A DNA stretch of 64,000 nt from Cricetomys ansorgei. Taxonomy: Eukaryota > Chordata > Mammalia > Rodentia > Nesomyidae. Shown here piece after piece: positions 37,170 to 47,839 of this stretch (position 1 is the stretch's first letter; every line of letters begins with the position of its first letter). The DNA is taken from positions 1,622,001 to 1,686,000 of the forward strand of contig JAMJFZ010000596.1 of NCBI GenBank assembly GCA_026225945.1, read 5' to 3'. The notes beneath the pieces were generated by a model. The model made no database searches, was not told the origin of the DNA, and saw only the letters and a list, made by a program, of their open reading frames with translations. Both the position numbers and the translations under genes were made by a program.

Positions 37170-38189
37170 CTCACACGCACAGGGCACAGGACAGAGACAC
37201 ACCTGACTCCTTAACTGCCCCAGACTGGGCTGAAGATGGCAGCAGTCACTCTCCTGAGTGCCACCTGCTCCCACGGGGAGGCCTGGGTCCAGCCAGACTC
37301 AGGCCCTGGACAGGTCTCAGCACGTCATCAGCATTCAGCATTTGGAGTGTTGGAGTGAGTTAGCTTTAATTAACAGGCGTGTAGGCTGGTCTGAAAACCC
37401 CCTGGGGACACCACGAGCAATACGTAGGCTTGGGGGGACCCAGGTGCCCACCACATTGTTAAGGCAAAAGCACAAAGTGCTTTAAAAACAGCGCTTCCCG
37501 GCCTCAAACGCCCAACAACTGGGTTTGGTGGCTCCGCTCTCTGAGCCCGTTTATGTCTCAGTCGGGCTCCAGGGTCTGGGCTTCACTTGGGACACAGTCT
37601 CCCTCTGTCCTGTGAATGACGCCAACACGGCCTCCCATCCATGATGTAAATGTGGCTGTGCTTGCCACGGAGGGGATGCCCCGTGAACGTGGCTGGGCAG
37701 GACGTCTGTGGGGTGCAACTCTGCAAGCAGAGGTCTGGAGAGCAGACAGGCAGAGAACCCGTGCTTCCCAGTTTAGCACTCCAACACCCGCCTTACATGC
37801 AGCAATAGAACGGTTCTCCCAGACCGCTCTAGACCAACGTTCTGCCCAGTCTACTTGGATGGAAGCCCACAGGATGCCGTGAGCACGGGGAGAGCAGCTG
37901 CTGGGCAGCGGCTCGGAACCCGAGGCCAGCTCTCCAGTCCTAGCTGGGGGCTTAGAGCATTGCGAGTGCTCATAGAGCCTTAGGGTTAGCCTGCAGAACA
38001 ACAGTCTTGGGACTGCTCCCTGCACATGAAACGATGAGAAAGGCCATTCTCAGAGCCCAGCATGGCAGCCTCTGACGATCGTAGAGACGCTAAAACTCAT
38101 TCAGCCACAACAAAGAACAAGTCCACAGCACCACCCGAAGTAAGGTAGTGTGAAGACAGCAGATGTGGATCAATGGTGCCACAGAGCTA
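37170..38189. other. Non-coding stretch, nothing recognised
   Basis: No named repeat. A 155-residue minus frame (37558-38025) has no recognisable motif. Confidence 0.45.
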
Positions 38190-38495
38190 AGGGCAGGGGA
38201 GGGCAGGGGAGGGGAGGCGAGGGAAGGGGAGGGCAGGGGAGGGGAGGGGAAGGCAGGGGAGGGCAGGGGAGGGCAGAAGAGGGAAGGAGATGTCAGGGGA
38301 GGGTAGGGGAGGGCAGAGGAGGGAAGGAGATGTCAGGAAAGGGGAGGGCAGGGCAGGGGAGGGCAGGGGGGAGGGCAGGGGAGGGCAGAGGAGGGGAGGG
38401 CAGAGAAGGAAAGGGAAGGGCAGGAGAGGGAAGGGGAGGTCAGGGGAGAGCAGGGGAGGGGAGGGCAGGGCAGGGGAGGGCAGGCAGAGGAGAAG
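38190..38495. repeat. GGGGAGGGCAG purine-rich array
   Basis: About 300 bases of GGGCAGGGGA and GGGAGGGGAGG variants with occasional GATGTCAGGGGAGG interruptions that recur about 48 bases apart. Frames rich in G/R/E or P/S/C are artefacts. Confidence 0.94.
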
Positions 38496-38499
38496 CGCT

Positions 38500-39250
38500 G
38501 GGCAGGCCTGTCAGTGTGCATTACTGCCCCATGTTCCTCAGGTGACGCCTTCACAGCAGAGAAAGCAAACAAGCCTGTCCTCCAAAGTACCTTAAATAGA
38601 CATAAGCTGAATACTTAAAAAAAAAACATAAGGAAGGAGGAATGAAAATAAATTAGACAGAGGGGACATTTTCCCTTGAAATACAATGCCGAGCATTTTT
38701 CCACGGAATAAAATACAACAGCACCACACTTAACACCAAGGAACCAAAATTAACACGCCAGCACTGGGCAGATGTCCGCGTGAGGGTGGGGGGCCTGGGA
38801 AGGACCATCACTGCTTCTGGGACTGACGAGGTGGGAAGCGTCACGCAGACCCAAACTGAGGGTCACGCAGCGTGACAGCACCCGGCGTGTGCTCTTCAAA
38901 ACGCGGTGAAAGGCAAACTCGAGTCCATTCCAGTTAAAATACTGGACGGCACCTTAGACCAGAAAAAAAGCCGCTTAAGCTTAGGCTACAGACTGGGGCA
39001 GTCGGCAGACGCGTGAGAGGTGGAGCCAACGTTAAATTCTTAACTAGGATCACTGTGGCCAGAGAATATTTCTTTCTCTTACGTTTCTCGTATGATCCAG
39101 TGACAACGTAACGCACACACACTACGACCAGCGTCGGCCACTGAGGACTGCACACAGCGGCAACCGGGAGCCCGGGCCATGCACACTTCGGGAAGTCTAA
39201 AACACTGTCCCTGCCCAGTGCGGGCGCCGTGAGAAGCCCTGGCGCGGGCC
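38500..39250. other. Intronic stretch beside the 39258 exon
   Basis: Directly follows the Ulk4 donor in transcription direction. No repeat or further exon was seen. Confidence 0.5.
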
Positions 39251-39257
39251 GACTCAC

Positions 39258-39443
39258 CATCCTCCTGAGGATCCTCAGAAGAAGCTTCTGGTCCTTCGGG
39301 TCCTCCTTGGCCACCAGGAGATCGGCAAAGGTAGCCAGGTTTTCCGGGGTCAGGCTGTCGGGGTTCTCTCCTCCGTACAGCTGCACCAGGATGGACAGGC
39401 ACTTGAACGAGCCCTCCGCGATCTCGGGGTCCTCACTGGGGAG
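39258..39443 (-). CDS. Ulk4: Ulk4 internal coding exon (62 codons, C-terminal ARM/HEAT region)
   Basis: Seen: on the minus strand the acceptor CCCACTTCCAG precedes 186 bases open in phase 0, and the donor GTGAGTC lies at 39251-39257. The peptide begins LPSEDPEIAEGSFK, continues CLSILVQLYGGENPDSL, then has LLVAKEDPKDQ and ends KLLLRILRRM. It joins without a frame shift to the exon at 58773-58871 (…LLIPL + LPSEDP…). Known: the same join occurs, from memory, near the C-terminus of ULK4, about 50 residues before the stop. The segment forms helical repeat units that probably act in protein binding rather than catalysis. Compared with recalled human ULK4, the residues after PEI and in the ENLATF/LLVAKED part have changed, while the YGGENPDSL core is kept, as expected for a functional orthologue. 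Odd: codon choice is GC-rich (GCG, CCG, GAG). The remaining C-terminal exon(s) were not found downstream in the window. The open frame extending from 39704 to 38934 around the exon is intron read-through. Confidence 0.94.
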
Positions 39444-39756
39444 CTGGAAGTGGGCAGAGAGGGCCGGGTAAGTTCTAAGGATGAGACGTGTTGTCCAGCC
39501 CCGACCAGCTTCACGAGGGGAGCGCGGGTGTGAAGAAGGCAAGCGCCTTCTGGCGACCGCACCACCTACAACCACACACGCTTTAAAGGAGGCTACCACA
39601 CCATGTCCAGGGAGCGCGGCGGTCGGGACAGACCTCATGCGTGTAGCACGCGTGTACACGTGTTCCGGTGCATTCGTAGTGGGCTGTGTCAAGTGCACAT
39701 CCATCCACCACCTCTGTTTTCAGACACTTCCCTCCCCATCCCTTATTTTCTTTCTT

Positions 39757-40100
39757 TGAGACCAGGTCTCACTCTGTAGCCCAGGCTGGCCTCTGCCTCC
39801 CCATGCTGGGCTTACAGAGGGCCCCACTCTGTAGCCCAGGCTGGCCTCTGCCTCCCACATGCTGGGCTTACAGAGGGCCTCACTCTGTAGCCCAGGCTGG
39901 CCTCTGCCTCCCACATGCTGGGCTTACAGAGGGCCTCACTCTGTAGCCCAGGCTGGCCTCTGCCTCCCACATGCTGGGCTTACAGAGGGCCTCACTCTGT
40001 AGCCCAGGCTGGCCTCTGCCTCCCACATGCTGGGCTTACAGAGGGCCTCACTCTGTAGCCCAGGCTGGCCTCTGCCTCCCACATGCTGGGAATACAGATG
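39757..40100 (-). repeat. 56-bp tandem array derived from part of a B1 SINE
   Basis: It begins like a minus-oriented B1 (TTTGAGACCAGGTCTCACTC). Then CACTCTGTAGCCCAGGCTGG, CCTCTGCCTCCC and CATGCTGGGCTTACAGAGGG repeat about six times at 56-base spacing. The last copy ends like a normal B1 (CACATGCTGGGAATACAGAT). The unit is a B1 lacking its central part. Confidence 0.95.
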
Positions 40101-40179
40101 TGCCTCTGTATACCTCTTTAGACACATATTTACTAGTAACTTGCTATGTAAAGACACTATGGCTTATTATTCTCTTAGG

Positions 40180-40345
40180 CATTTTAGAAGTGTTTATGAA
40201 CATCCTGCTTCCTTCGTAGCAAGCCCTCTACCGGTAGACAGAGAAGCTACTGGCTTTGTGGAGTGGTTTTGTGCCCTGCAGTTTACCTGTCATCTTTTCC
40301 TACTGCTGAGTAATATTCCACACAGTAGATCTGACGCTCTTCATG
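40180..40345 (-). mobile_element. Possible L1 ORF2 3'-end fragment, minus orientation
   Basis: CTACTGCTGAGTAATATTCC on plus is the antisense of the conserved L1 ORF2 C-terminal stretch coding for an EYYAA-like motif. The flanks are diverged. No frame is intact. Confidence 0.45.
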
Positions 40346-40503
40346 CTCCCGCTAAAGAAGACATGCACTGTGTTTAAATTGAAGCTACTCATATAAAACT
40401 GCGAATGTCTGTGCAGGTGGCATGAGGGGACTCAAGTTTATCTTTAAGGAAACCATGCACGCAGCTCTCAACAGCAGCGATGGATCCTCCAACTCACACC
40501 ACA

Positions 40504-40965
40504 TGGTCCGACACACACGGTCCAGCCTCCTGCCCCTGGACCCCCACCACACAGTCCTACACACACGGTCCAGCCTCGGGCCCCTGGACCCCCACCATGT
40601 GGTGTGACACACGGTCCAGCCTCCTGCCCCCGGACCCCCACCACGTGGTCCGACACACACGGTCCAGCCTCCTGCCCCTGGATCCCCACCACACAGTCCT
40701 ACACACACGGTCCAGCCTCGGGCCCCTGGACCCCCACCATGTGGTGTGACACACGGTCCAGCCTCCTGCCCCCGGACCCCCACCACGTGGTCCGACACAC
40801 ACGGTCCAGCCTCCTGCCCCTGGACCCCCACCACACAGTCCTACACACACGGTCCAGCCTCCTGCCCCTGGACCCCCACCACGTGGTCCGACACACACGG
40901 TCCAGCCTCCTGCCCCTGGACCCCCACCACGTGGTCCGACACACACGGTCCAGCCTCGGGCCCCT
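40504..40965. repeat. 48/46-bp minisatellite with a 142-bp higher-order period
   Basis: ACACGGTCCAGCCTC recurs with the shared CGGTCC at 40518, 40566, 40612, 40660, 40708, 40754, 40802, 40850, 40898 and 40946: spacings 48, 46, 48, 48, 46, 48, 48, 48, 48. The 46-48-48 trio (142 bases), with TGTGGTGTGACACACGG marking the short unit, occurs twice. Then simple 48-base units follow. Confidence 0.96.
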
Positions 40966-41489
40966 GTACTTGGGCCGTCTTGTTCGCGCTCCCCCAGATA
41001 CATGGCACTACCTCATCTTACGCCTTGTCTGTTAGTAACCGAATACTCATGTTGCTATTTCAAAGTTCCTACACATCCCTGCAGCTCCCTGTCTGGCTCT
41101 GCGTTTTCCAAGTATTCCCTCTGGTCTGGGAACACACCCTCTTTGTCAGCTTCACAAAAGTCCTTGGCAGAATAAACAACATCCTGTGATGAAATCCAAT
41201 GAATGATCTTCCATTACCAGGAGGGGTGTTTCCTTCGGTGTGAAGCCTGAAGCTCTGCCCTAACCTTCAGTCCTGAAGATTCTGTCCTTAGTTTTTTCTT
41301 AATTTTCCTTCTTAACTTATTATAGTTTTATAGTTTACACTTAAATTTCACTTAATTTGGGGTTAACTTGCAGGTGAGAGGCCGAGGCTTAGGAAGAGGG
41401 TTTTGTCTCCTGTGACACCCCCCACACACCCCCACACCCCCCATTGCTCCCACACTATTCCTGAAAACACTTTAGATAAAATCATCCAG

Positions 41490-41665
41490 GGCAGAGCCGA
41501 GGTGGACTCGGGAGACCCCTGCTGCTCCAGCGGAGGGCCGAGCTTGGTTCCCAGCGCCCACGTCAGGAGGCTCCTGAGGATCCCATGCCCCTGGCTCCGT
41601 GGGCCCCTACATATGCGCATGCATACCTACACGGATGCACACGAGTGCAAACAGTTTGAAAATAC
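41490..41665 (+). mobile_element. B2-like SINE, 5' truncated
   Basis: CTGCTGCTCCAGCGGAGGGC, TTGGTTCCCAGCGCCCACGT, TCCCATGCCCCTGGCTCCGT and GCATGCATACCTACACGGAT follow the order of a B2-type body (CTCTTCCAGAGG… GTTCAATTCCCAGC…). Confidence 0.65.
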
Positions 41666-42111
41666 CACCATGACCTGTTTTTACGTGGCTGCATTCTCTA
41701 CTCTGATTGGCCCACTCAGAGGTCTATCCTGCCACCAGTCCACACGTCTTCCTACGCCACGGAGAACTTCCCTCCCATGGCTTCCTTCTCTTTCAAAAAT
41801 TACCTCAGCTGTTTTAGGGTGTTCGCTTTTCTTTGTAAACTTTATCATCAGCTTGCCTGTCTCTAGCAACCTGCTGATGCCCATCAGGACCCACGGGGAG
41901 CCCGCGCACCTCGTGGGCAGAACACGTACTTTCACTGTGGCGAACCTTCCTCACGGGAGTGAGTGTCTCTCTCCGCCTACCTACGCCATCTTTGATCTCT
42001 TCCTCCAGAGTTCTGCAGGGCTCCTGACACGCCTGCTACTTTGGAGCAATTTCACACAGTGCGTTTTTAAACTTGAGTTTTTGCACACTTGTTAATTTAC
42101 ACAACCAGGAA

Positions 42112-42560
42112 TTTTTTTCTTCTCTCATACAACTTAATAGAGTACATCCCAATCCCCCTCCATCCCTCCCTCCACCCATCCATCCACCCACAGCTCCATC
42201 TCCCCTCTCCCCCAAATCTATCCATCACCACCCACAAACATCCCCCCTGCTCCCCAGAAAAGACTGTCCCCACAGGATACAACACAATCACATGGCACAG
42301 CAAGATGGAACAAGGCCAGGCAGTCTCTCTATGGGCCTACAGGGTGGGCCAGGCAGCCTGGCAGGAGCAAAAGGGTCCCAGGGGCAGGTAAAAGGGTCAG
42401 AGACTCCCCGACTCCAGCATGTAGGTGTTTTTCAAGAACACCAATCCAGACAGCCACAGATGTATTTAGGGGACCCTGCAGGTTCTGTGTCTGTCCCTTC
42501 AGTCTCTGTGGGCCCCTGACAGAGCTAGTCAGGTGACACTCTGGGGCTTGTTCTCCAACC
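42112..42560 (-). mobile_element. Rodent L1 3' UTR fragment, minus orientation
   Basis: On plus it starts with a T run (the inverted poly-A). A C-rich stretch with CCATCCACCC follows, then CTCCCCAGAAAAGACTG, AAAGGGTCCCAGGGGCAGGT, GTCAGAGACTCC, CAAGAACACCAATCCAGACA and GTCTCTGTGGGCCCCTGAC. This is the known order of rodent L1 3' UTRs, antisense to plus. Confidence 0.7.
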
Positions 42561-42849
42561 AGGATTTTTTAAAATGAATTTTCAGGTATTATTAGCACAA
42601 AAATTACAGATACATGATTATACAATTTGTTGAGTTTGACTTTTTTTTCCCTATTGTATTTTGCAGCCTGGATGGAATGACCCAACTCTTGAGCGTGGCC
42701 TAAGCAGTCACCCCACCTCCGGACAGGGCTGGATTTCTAGGAGAATGCCTGCTTTGCTTCTCTTTCCTACTGCGTTAGTTAGAACTTGAGTACCGTGTCA
42801 ATGTGAACGGCAGCCGCAACACCACGACTCTCCCGATCTTAGGGAAACC

Positions 42850-43700
42850 CATTGAGCCCCTCGCTATTAAATGTGATGTTGGCTGTCGACTTTTCATAGA
42901 CGTTTTATCAGCTTGAGAAGGCTTTCCATGTAATCCTAGTTTGATGAGAATTTTTATCAGAAACTAGTGAGAGACTTTGTCAACTACTATTTCTATATAG
43001 ACTCATGGTATATCCAATCTCCATAACACCATGTATGTGGTAGGATGTATTATCCGATATTTGCTGAACAAACCTGGAACACCTGTCAGGAATCCTGCTG
43101 GGCCACGGTGTTCTTACTCACAGGTGCGCTCAACTTACAGACACTGCACTGAGGGCTGCAGAATCTATGGTTATAAGAAACTAGGGTCTGTGGAGTGTGT
43201 GATACGTGTGCATGTGCATGTGTGTGTGCATGTGTGTGTTGGTGTTTTTCTTTTGCGTTTTGGGTCATTCTTTGGAGTGTCAGGCTGATCCCATCCTGGG
43301 TATGTGGATTGGAAACACTTTCCTCTTTATTTTCTACAATAAATAATGTAAAATTGTTGCTCAGTCTTCTCTGTTTAGTAGATATTCTGGTGAGATTATC
43401 TGGGCGTGGAGAGATGGGAAATTCAGTATATTTAATGATCCAGAACGACTCAATGCTCACCTTGGTTGAGGTTTTGTAGTTGTAAAAGAAGAGATGAATT
43501 TCCTCGTGACACAGTTGTTCAGAACACCCCCGCGGCTCCTCCCAGGACGCTGCCCGTGTCTCCCATCGCCCCACGCTGGTTATTTCTGTTTCTTTAATCT
43601 TTGTCAGTTTCTTGTAAAATTTCAATTTTTTTTTATAAGAGTTTTTTTTTTTTTTTTTAGGTTAAATTGGCTTTCCTCTTTTTATTTGCTTGGAGTTAAT
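42850..43700 (-). mobile_element. Old L1 ORF2 (reverse transcriptase region) fragment, minus orientation, broken
   Basis: Plus segments GATGTTGGCTGTCGACTTTT, TTTGATGAGAATTTTTATCA and GACTTTGTCAACTACTATTT, then CTGGTGAGATTATCTGGGCG, follow the antisense order of the L1 ORF2 reverse transcriptase region. A TG-rich insert (about 43195-43245) and stops break it. Clearly non-functional. Confidence 0.6.
43640..43660. repeat. Poly-T run
   Basis: About 18 T after GAG; could be the inverted tail of a nearby retroelement. Confidence 0.85.
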
Positions 43701-43736
43701 TTTATATTATTTACTTATTTTATTTCCCAAGGCAGT

Positions 43737-44215
43737 GAAGAACCAGCCTGCCTCCATCTTAGGCTAAAAGCCATTTTACAGTAAAGACAAACTGGGTTCA
43801 TTCTGTTTATGATTAAATCTGTTTTTCAGGGACTGGGCTGTGCCCCACCTACAACCTTAGCTACAAATGGTTCTGGACTTCCTGTCCCAGGAATGGCAAC
43901 CATGCCTTTGTTTCAAATAGTTAACAACCATCTAGCAACCCTACCTTGCTCTGACTCTCTCTTGTAACTTACCTTATTATGTTCTGCTTTTGCACCCCCA
44001 TCCATTTCGCCCACCAAATCTCCCTTGTGGAAACGCCCTACCCCTGAGCTAGAACAATCTTGTCTTCCTCATCTCCAATGCCGACTTTCAGAGCTCTGCT
44101 TCCAGGGAGAGGCAGCCCGTGTACACTAATGAAGACGCTTCTTTTAATTAATGTGGACATGATGATTTGGGGTGGTCTTTCTCCTCACATCTTTGGGATT
44201 AATACTAGATTGGCT
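43737..44215 (+). mobile_element. ERV-K-like solo LTR, degraded
   Basis: Landmarks are GCCATTTTACAGTAAAG, TGGACTTCCTGTCCCAGGAA, GTTTCAAATAGTTAACAACC, CACCAAATCTCCCTTGTGG, CGCCCTACCCCTGAGCTAGA and ATGCCGACTTTCAGAGC, with a trailing CTTCTTTTAATTA segment. They follow the order I recall for rodent ERV-K/MYSERV-type LTRs. No internal viral genes are adjacent, so this would be a solo LTR. The family is uncertain. Confidence 0.5.
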
Positions 44216-44279
44216 CCATTGTTGTCGGGGAAGTCACTCTGGGAGAGAGGCTTTGTTCTAGCTCACCAGAAAGTCAAAG

Positions 44280-44475
44280 CAGCCGGAGCATAAAGCAGCT
44301 GCTCACAGACATCCACAATCAGGGGGCAGAGAGAATGCTTGCTGCTGCTCAGCTCCTCCCTCCACTGACACAGGCCAGGATTCCAGCTAGGGAATGGCGC
44401 CACCCACGGTGTGCAGTCTCCCCACAGGCATGTGTAGGGGCCCATCACCTTGACAACTAATCCTGTGGGGAAACC
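44280..44475 (-). mobile_element. Rodent dispersed repeat, partial, minus orientation
   Basis: CAGGCCAGGATTCCAGCTAG, GGAATGGCGCCACCCAC and CCCACAGGCATGTGTAGGGG run to CCTTGACAACTAATC. This is the inverse order of the element at 20655 and matches the one at 60388. Confidence 0.65.
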
Positions 44476-44479
44476 TCAC

Positions 44480-47400
44480 TGGTTTTATCTTCATTGTTTT
44501 TACTGCATTCCTAACTTTATTTTTAGACTGAACCACATCCAGTTCAATTTGAACTTGAGGTAAACACGTTATCATCATACTTTAAGTATACCCATTTGGC
44601 ATCCTGCTTCTCCTCTGTCCGCCTAGCTTCTCGGAAGTGCTCTCGCTGGCCACCTGAATATTTTGTGATACAAGCAGACACGCATATGCAGCCTGGACAT
44701 AATTCCAAGAAAACACGTTTGAATTTTAAGAACTGTTTTAAAGTAATTTAAAATCACAGTTGTGGTGTGTTTCTCTTTCGTCAACGTATCCAACACAATG
44801 TATTTCAAAAATCTTTCTCGTTGTATATTCTACTTTAAAAATATTACCTACCACAGTGCTTTGGCCAAAAATTATATGGGGATTCTTAGTTCCAGAGAAG
44901 AAAATATATTAACAAAGAAAGAGCAAAAATAATACCCCAGCAGTGTTTCCTGGCCCTTTGGTGTTGCTAACAGTACCTGGAGACACGTCTGCACTGTGAG
45001 GACTGTGAGAGATTCCGCCCAAGGCCGTCAATCCCGCGCCCCCACAGCTGCTGCAGCTGCAGCCAGAGCTGCACTAAGCAGGTTGGTGGTGGAAATCCCC
45101 AGCAGCCTTGATGCTGCACCCTCTCCCCGGGGCTGAGGGTGCTTCTGGGTGTCTGTCCCAGCACATCCCAGCCTTAGACGTGGGGTTTACAGGGACCTAC
45201 TTTATTGATTTGATTCTAAGACTACACAACACAGATTTAGAAAACACCCCAGGGCAAACTGAAAGTTACAGGTGGAGCAGACGGGTCCTGACCTGCCTTG
45301 ATCAGCATCCTCAGTGCCCTTCAGAGTTTGCCGTAAGCTGCGGAAGGGTGGGACACACAACTGAAGCTTCAGGGGATGAGTGTGTCAATAGTCATTGTAA
45401 AGATCAAATATTAATTTGCAACATTTAATAACAGCAAGCTTTCACATAAAAACCTGGGATTACTGGTTTTGGTGTTTTTTTTCCCCCCAGAATCAGAAGT
45501 ATTTGCCACAAATCCTCATCCTCACAGACAGCATGGCTCCTGTGACCTCTCCCAAGTCCCAAGTCCCTCTGCCCTCACCTTGGGAGACACACTCGTTAGC
45601 TGCCTGTCAATGGCTATCCCGACAAAATCACTGGCTTATTAGACCTCCACTGAACACTTTACAGAATGACACAGGCAATCAAACCCTCGCTGGTTCCACC
45701 CAGGGTTACAGCGGCACAAGAAGGGAAAGGGGAGGAGATGGGGGCTCAGTAATGAATGCACTCCTCAGGAGCACTGCCCAGAAAAGAAGTGAGGCATGCT
45801 GGGAGGAACAGGAAAGACAGAGCCCAATGGGAAGTAGAAAGGGAAGAGAATGTGATTTTTCTCCCAGCCCTGAAACTTATCCCAGGAAGAAAAGGTGGGA
45901 GGATCTTTCCAGATGTGACAGCCTTTGGGCCTTGCAGGGACAAGCATGAGCGGAGGACAGGCATCCCTGAAGGAGCTCTGGGGACTGGACTGGACGGGAC
46001 GGGCTCCTCCGGCCAGCTGACCACGCACTGAACACGCACGCGATGGGGACACTGCCAAGAGGCTCCAGAGCGCTGGAGTGCAGGGATTCCCGCTGAAGGC
46101 AGCGAACTGGGTGGTGCTTCACCTGAAGCAGACTTCTGGGTCTGTCTGAGAGGGTGTGTCTAGGGAGGCTTCCCTGAGGCAGGGAGGTGCGATCTGCGTG
46201 TAGGCAGCGCCATCTCCAGGCTGGGGTCAGGTCCCAGTGCTGAGGGGAAGGGTGCATGAGGCAGTCAGAGTGGGCACCTGACACGGCAACTGGTCATTGC
46301 GGTAGAGCACCCGCCAAGGCTCCGTTGAGGACGGCCCTCTGAACAGCTGGCCAGAGTGAGCGCAGGGGCCCTGTGGACGCTGGGGGAAAGACTTCCAAGG
46401 TTTCCACACCAAGATCCAAAGCCCGCAACATCACATTAGAACGCGCCCAAAGCTAGGAAGGACGAAGAAGAAATGGCCAAGTCTGGAAATTCCTCCATTC
46501 CAGAATCTGGGTGGCAGCTCGTGCTCCGGTGCCAGTCTTTCAACTTCTCTGTTGGAAACTTGAATAAGAATGTTATAGGAAAAGAGAAAAACAAACCAAA
46601 AAAGAAATGGCGGTGTGCTTGGGGTGTCTGAGGATTGAGAGGAGCCTTCAGGGCTGGGCCGAGCGTGCAATGTGAGGATCCGGGCAGGAGCAGGGCGAGG
46701 AGCACAGCCTGCAGACACGGGTCAGACCGCCGCGCTAACACCGCCCACAGCTGGCTTACTTGGTACCGTGTGGTACACAACTTTGGAAGTCAAGGGTTCG
46801 CAGCAAAGATCCCAACTGGGAACTCTCAGCATGCAGGGCTGTGGTGCGTGGCTAGAGATGACTGGCTGAAGCTTCAACATCCCACAGTGCGGTGTGTTGT
46901 ACAGAAACCTGTCCACAGGGAGTCCCCACCAGCACACCCACCCACACAGCTGAGATCAGGAGCGTGTTGCCCTGTGGGAACCTTCTGGCTTATTCTCAGC
47001 TCCAGATTCTCAGGGAAGATCGTGGCACTGTGTAGGTCCCTCTCCCAAGGTGGGGGTGGGGGGGGGCACACATGACATGACAACACCAGGCATCATGGTC
47101 TTTGCTGTGTAGAGTTTGGAGGAGAGTCTAGGGAGCCTCAGGTGCTGGGATACTTCTCAGCCTCACCACAGGCTGCAGGAGCTAGGTACCGGAGGACAGG
47201 CTGCGCACCAGCCTCTTCTGGCTTCTTTGGGCACCAGACGCGTAGTGGTACACAGACCAGCATGCAGGAGAACCACCCACGGACATAAAACTTATTATTT
47301 CTTAAAGAAAATGGAGACTGGCCAGCTGAACTTTCAGCATCAACTGTGATCCTGTTTCTATTCTCCTTCATCTCCACGAAACACTAACTCCTGTTCACAG

Positions 47401-47685
47401 GGCTTTCGTTACTCGTGAGTTCTTGAGTTAAACCTTTCTTCCCCGTTGACGCTGGTCCTTCAATATTCTGTCAGGTTAGATGTTCTTTGAAAACCTTCTC
47501 ATCTGCATCCTAAGTGAAAACGATCGTCAGTTGTGAGGTGTTTCGAATAGATTACAAAGCTCGCTACTACTCTATGAAAATGAACGGGAGCCTTCCACCG
47601 GCTTTATGTGTTCGCCATCTGAGTCACGCAGGGTTGGCTGTTTCTTTAGGACCTAGAATTCACTTGTAAAAACACAGTGCAACAT
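44480..47685. other. Intronic stretch, nothing recognised
   Basis: AT-richer to about 45000, then ordinary. Several chance frames of 90-180 residues without recognisable domains. No named repeat was seen. Confidence 0.45.
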
Positions 47686-47689
47686 TTTA

Positions 47690-47835
47690 AAAGTTATTTA
47701 TTATAATTATTTAACATTACTTGAGAATCGATACAATGTATCCTGCTCACACCCAGTTCCTGGTCCTCCCAGGTCCACCACTGTGCCTCCAAAAGTGAAA
47801 AATAAAAAAGGAAAAAAGAAAAGGAAGGAAGGAAG
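47690..47835 (-). mobile_element. L1 3' end fragment, minus orientation
   Basis: AGTTATTTATTATAATTATT, CAATGTATCCTGCTCACACC and CCAGGTCCACCACTGTGCC on plus resemble the inverted 3' terminus of rodent L1. Confidence 0.5.
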
Positions 47836-47839
47836 ACAC

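Larger units (their letters stand above)
1..39257 (-). other. Ulk4: Ulk4 downstream intron and possibly 3' flank
   Basis: Follows the donor GTGAGTC at 39251-39257. In known ULK4 about 50 more residues follow this exon. A minus-strand exon coding for such a tail was searched for by reading and not recognised, so either this intron exceeds 39 kb or the last exon is too diverged to see. The end of the gene is therefore not located. Confidence 0.6.

Noticed and set aside
36342..37363. 220-290-residue frames with repeated TAHTPQ/CQYPRHGHTNG motifs resembling a repeat protein
   Set aside because: They come from the 53/54-base minisatellite; the frame changes with every A/B unit switch, so no constant peptide repeat exists.
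38934..39704. Full 256-residue minus frame as a single-exon gene
   Set aside because: Only the 39258-39443 part matches ULK4; flanking parts start at an AG acceptor and end at a GT donor, so the rest is intron read-through.
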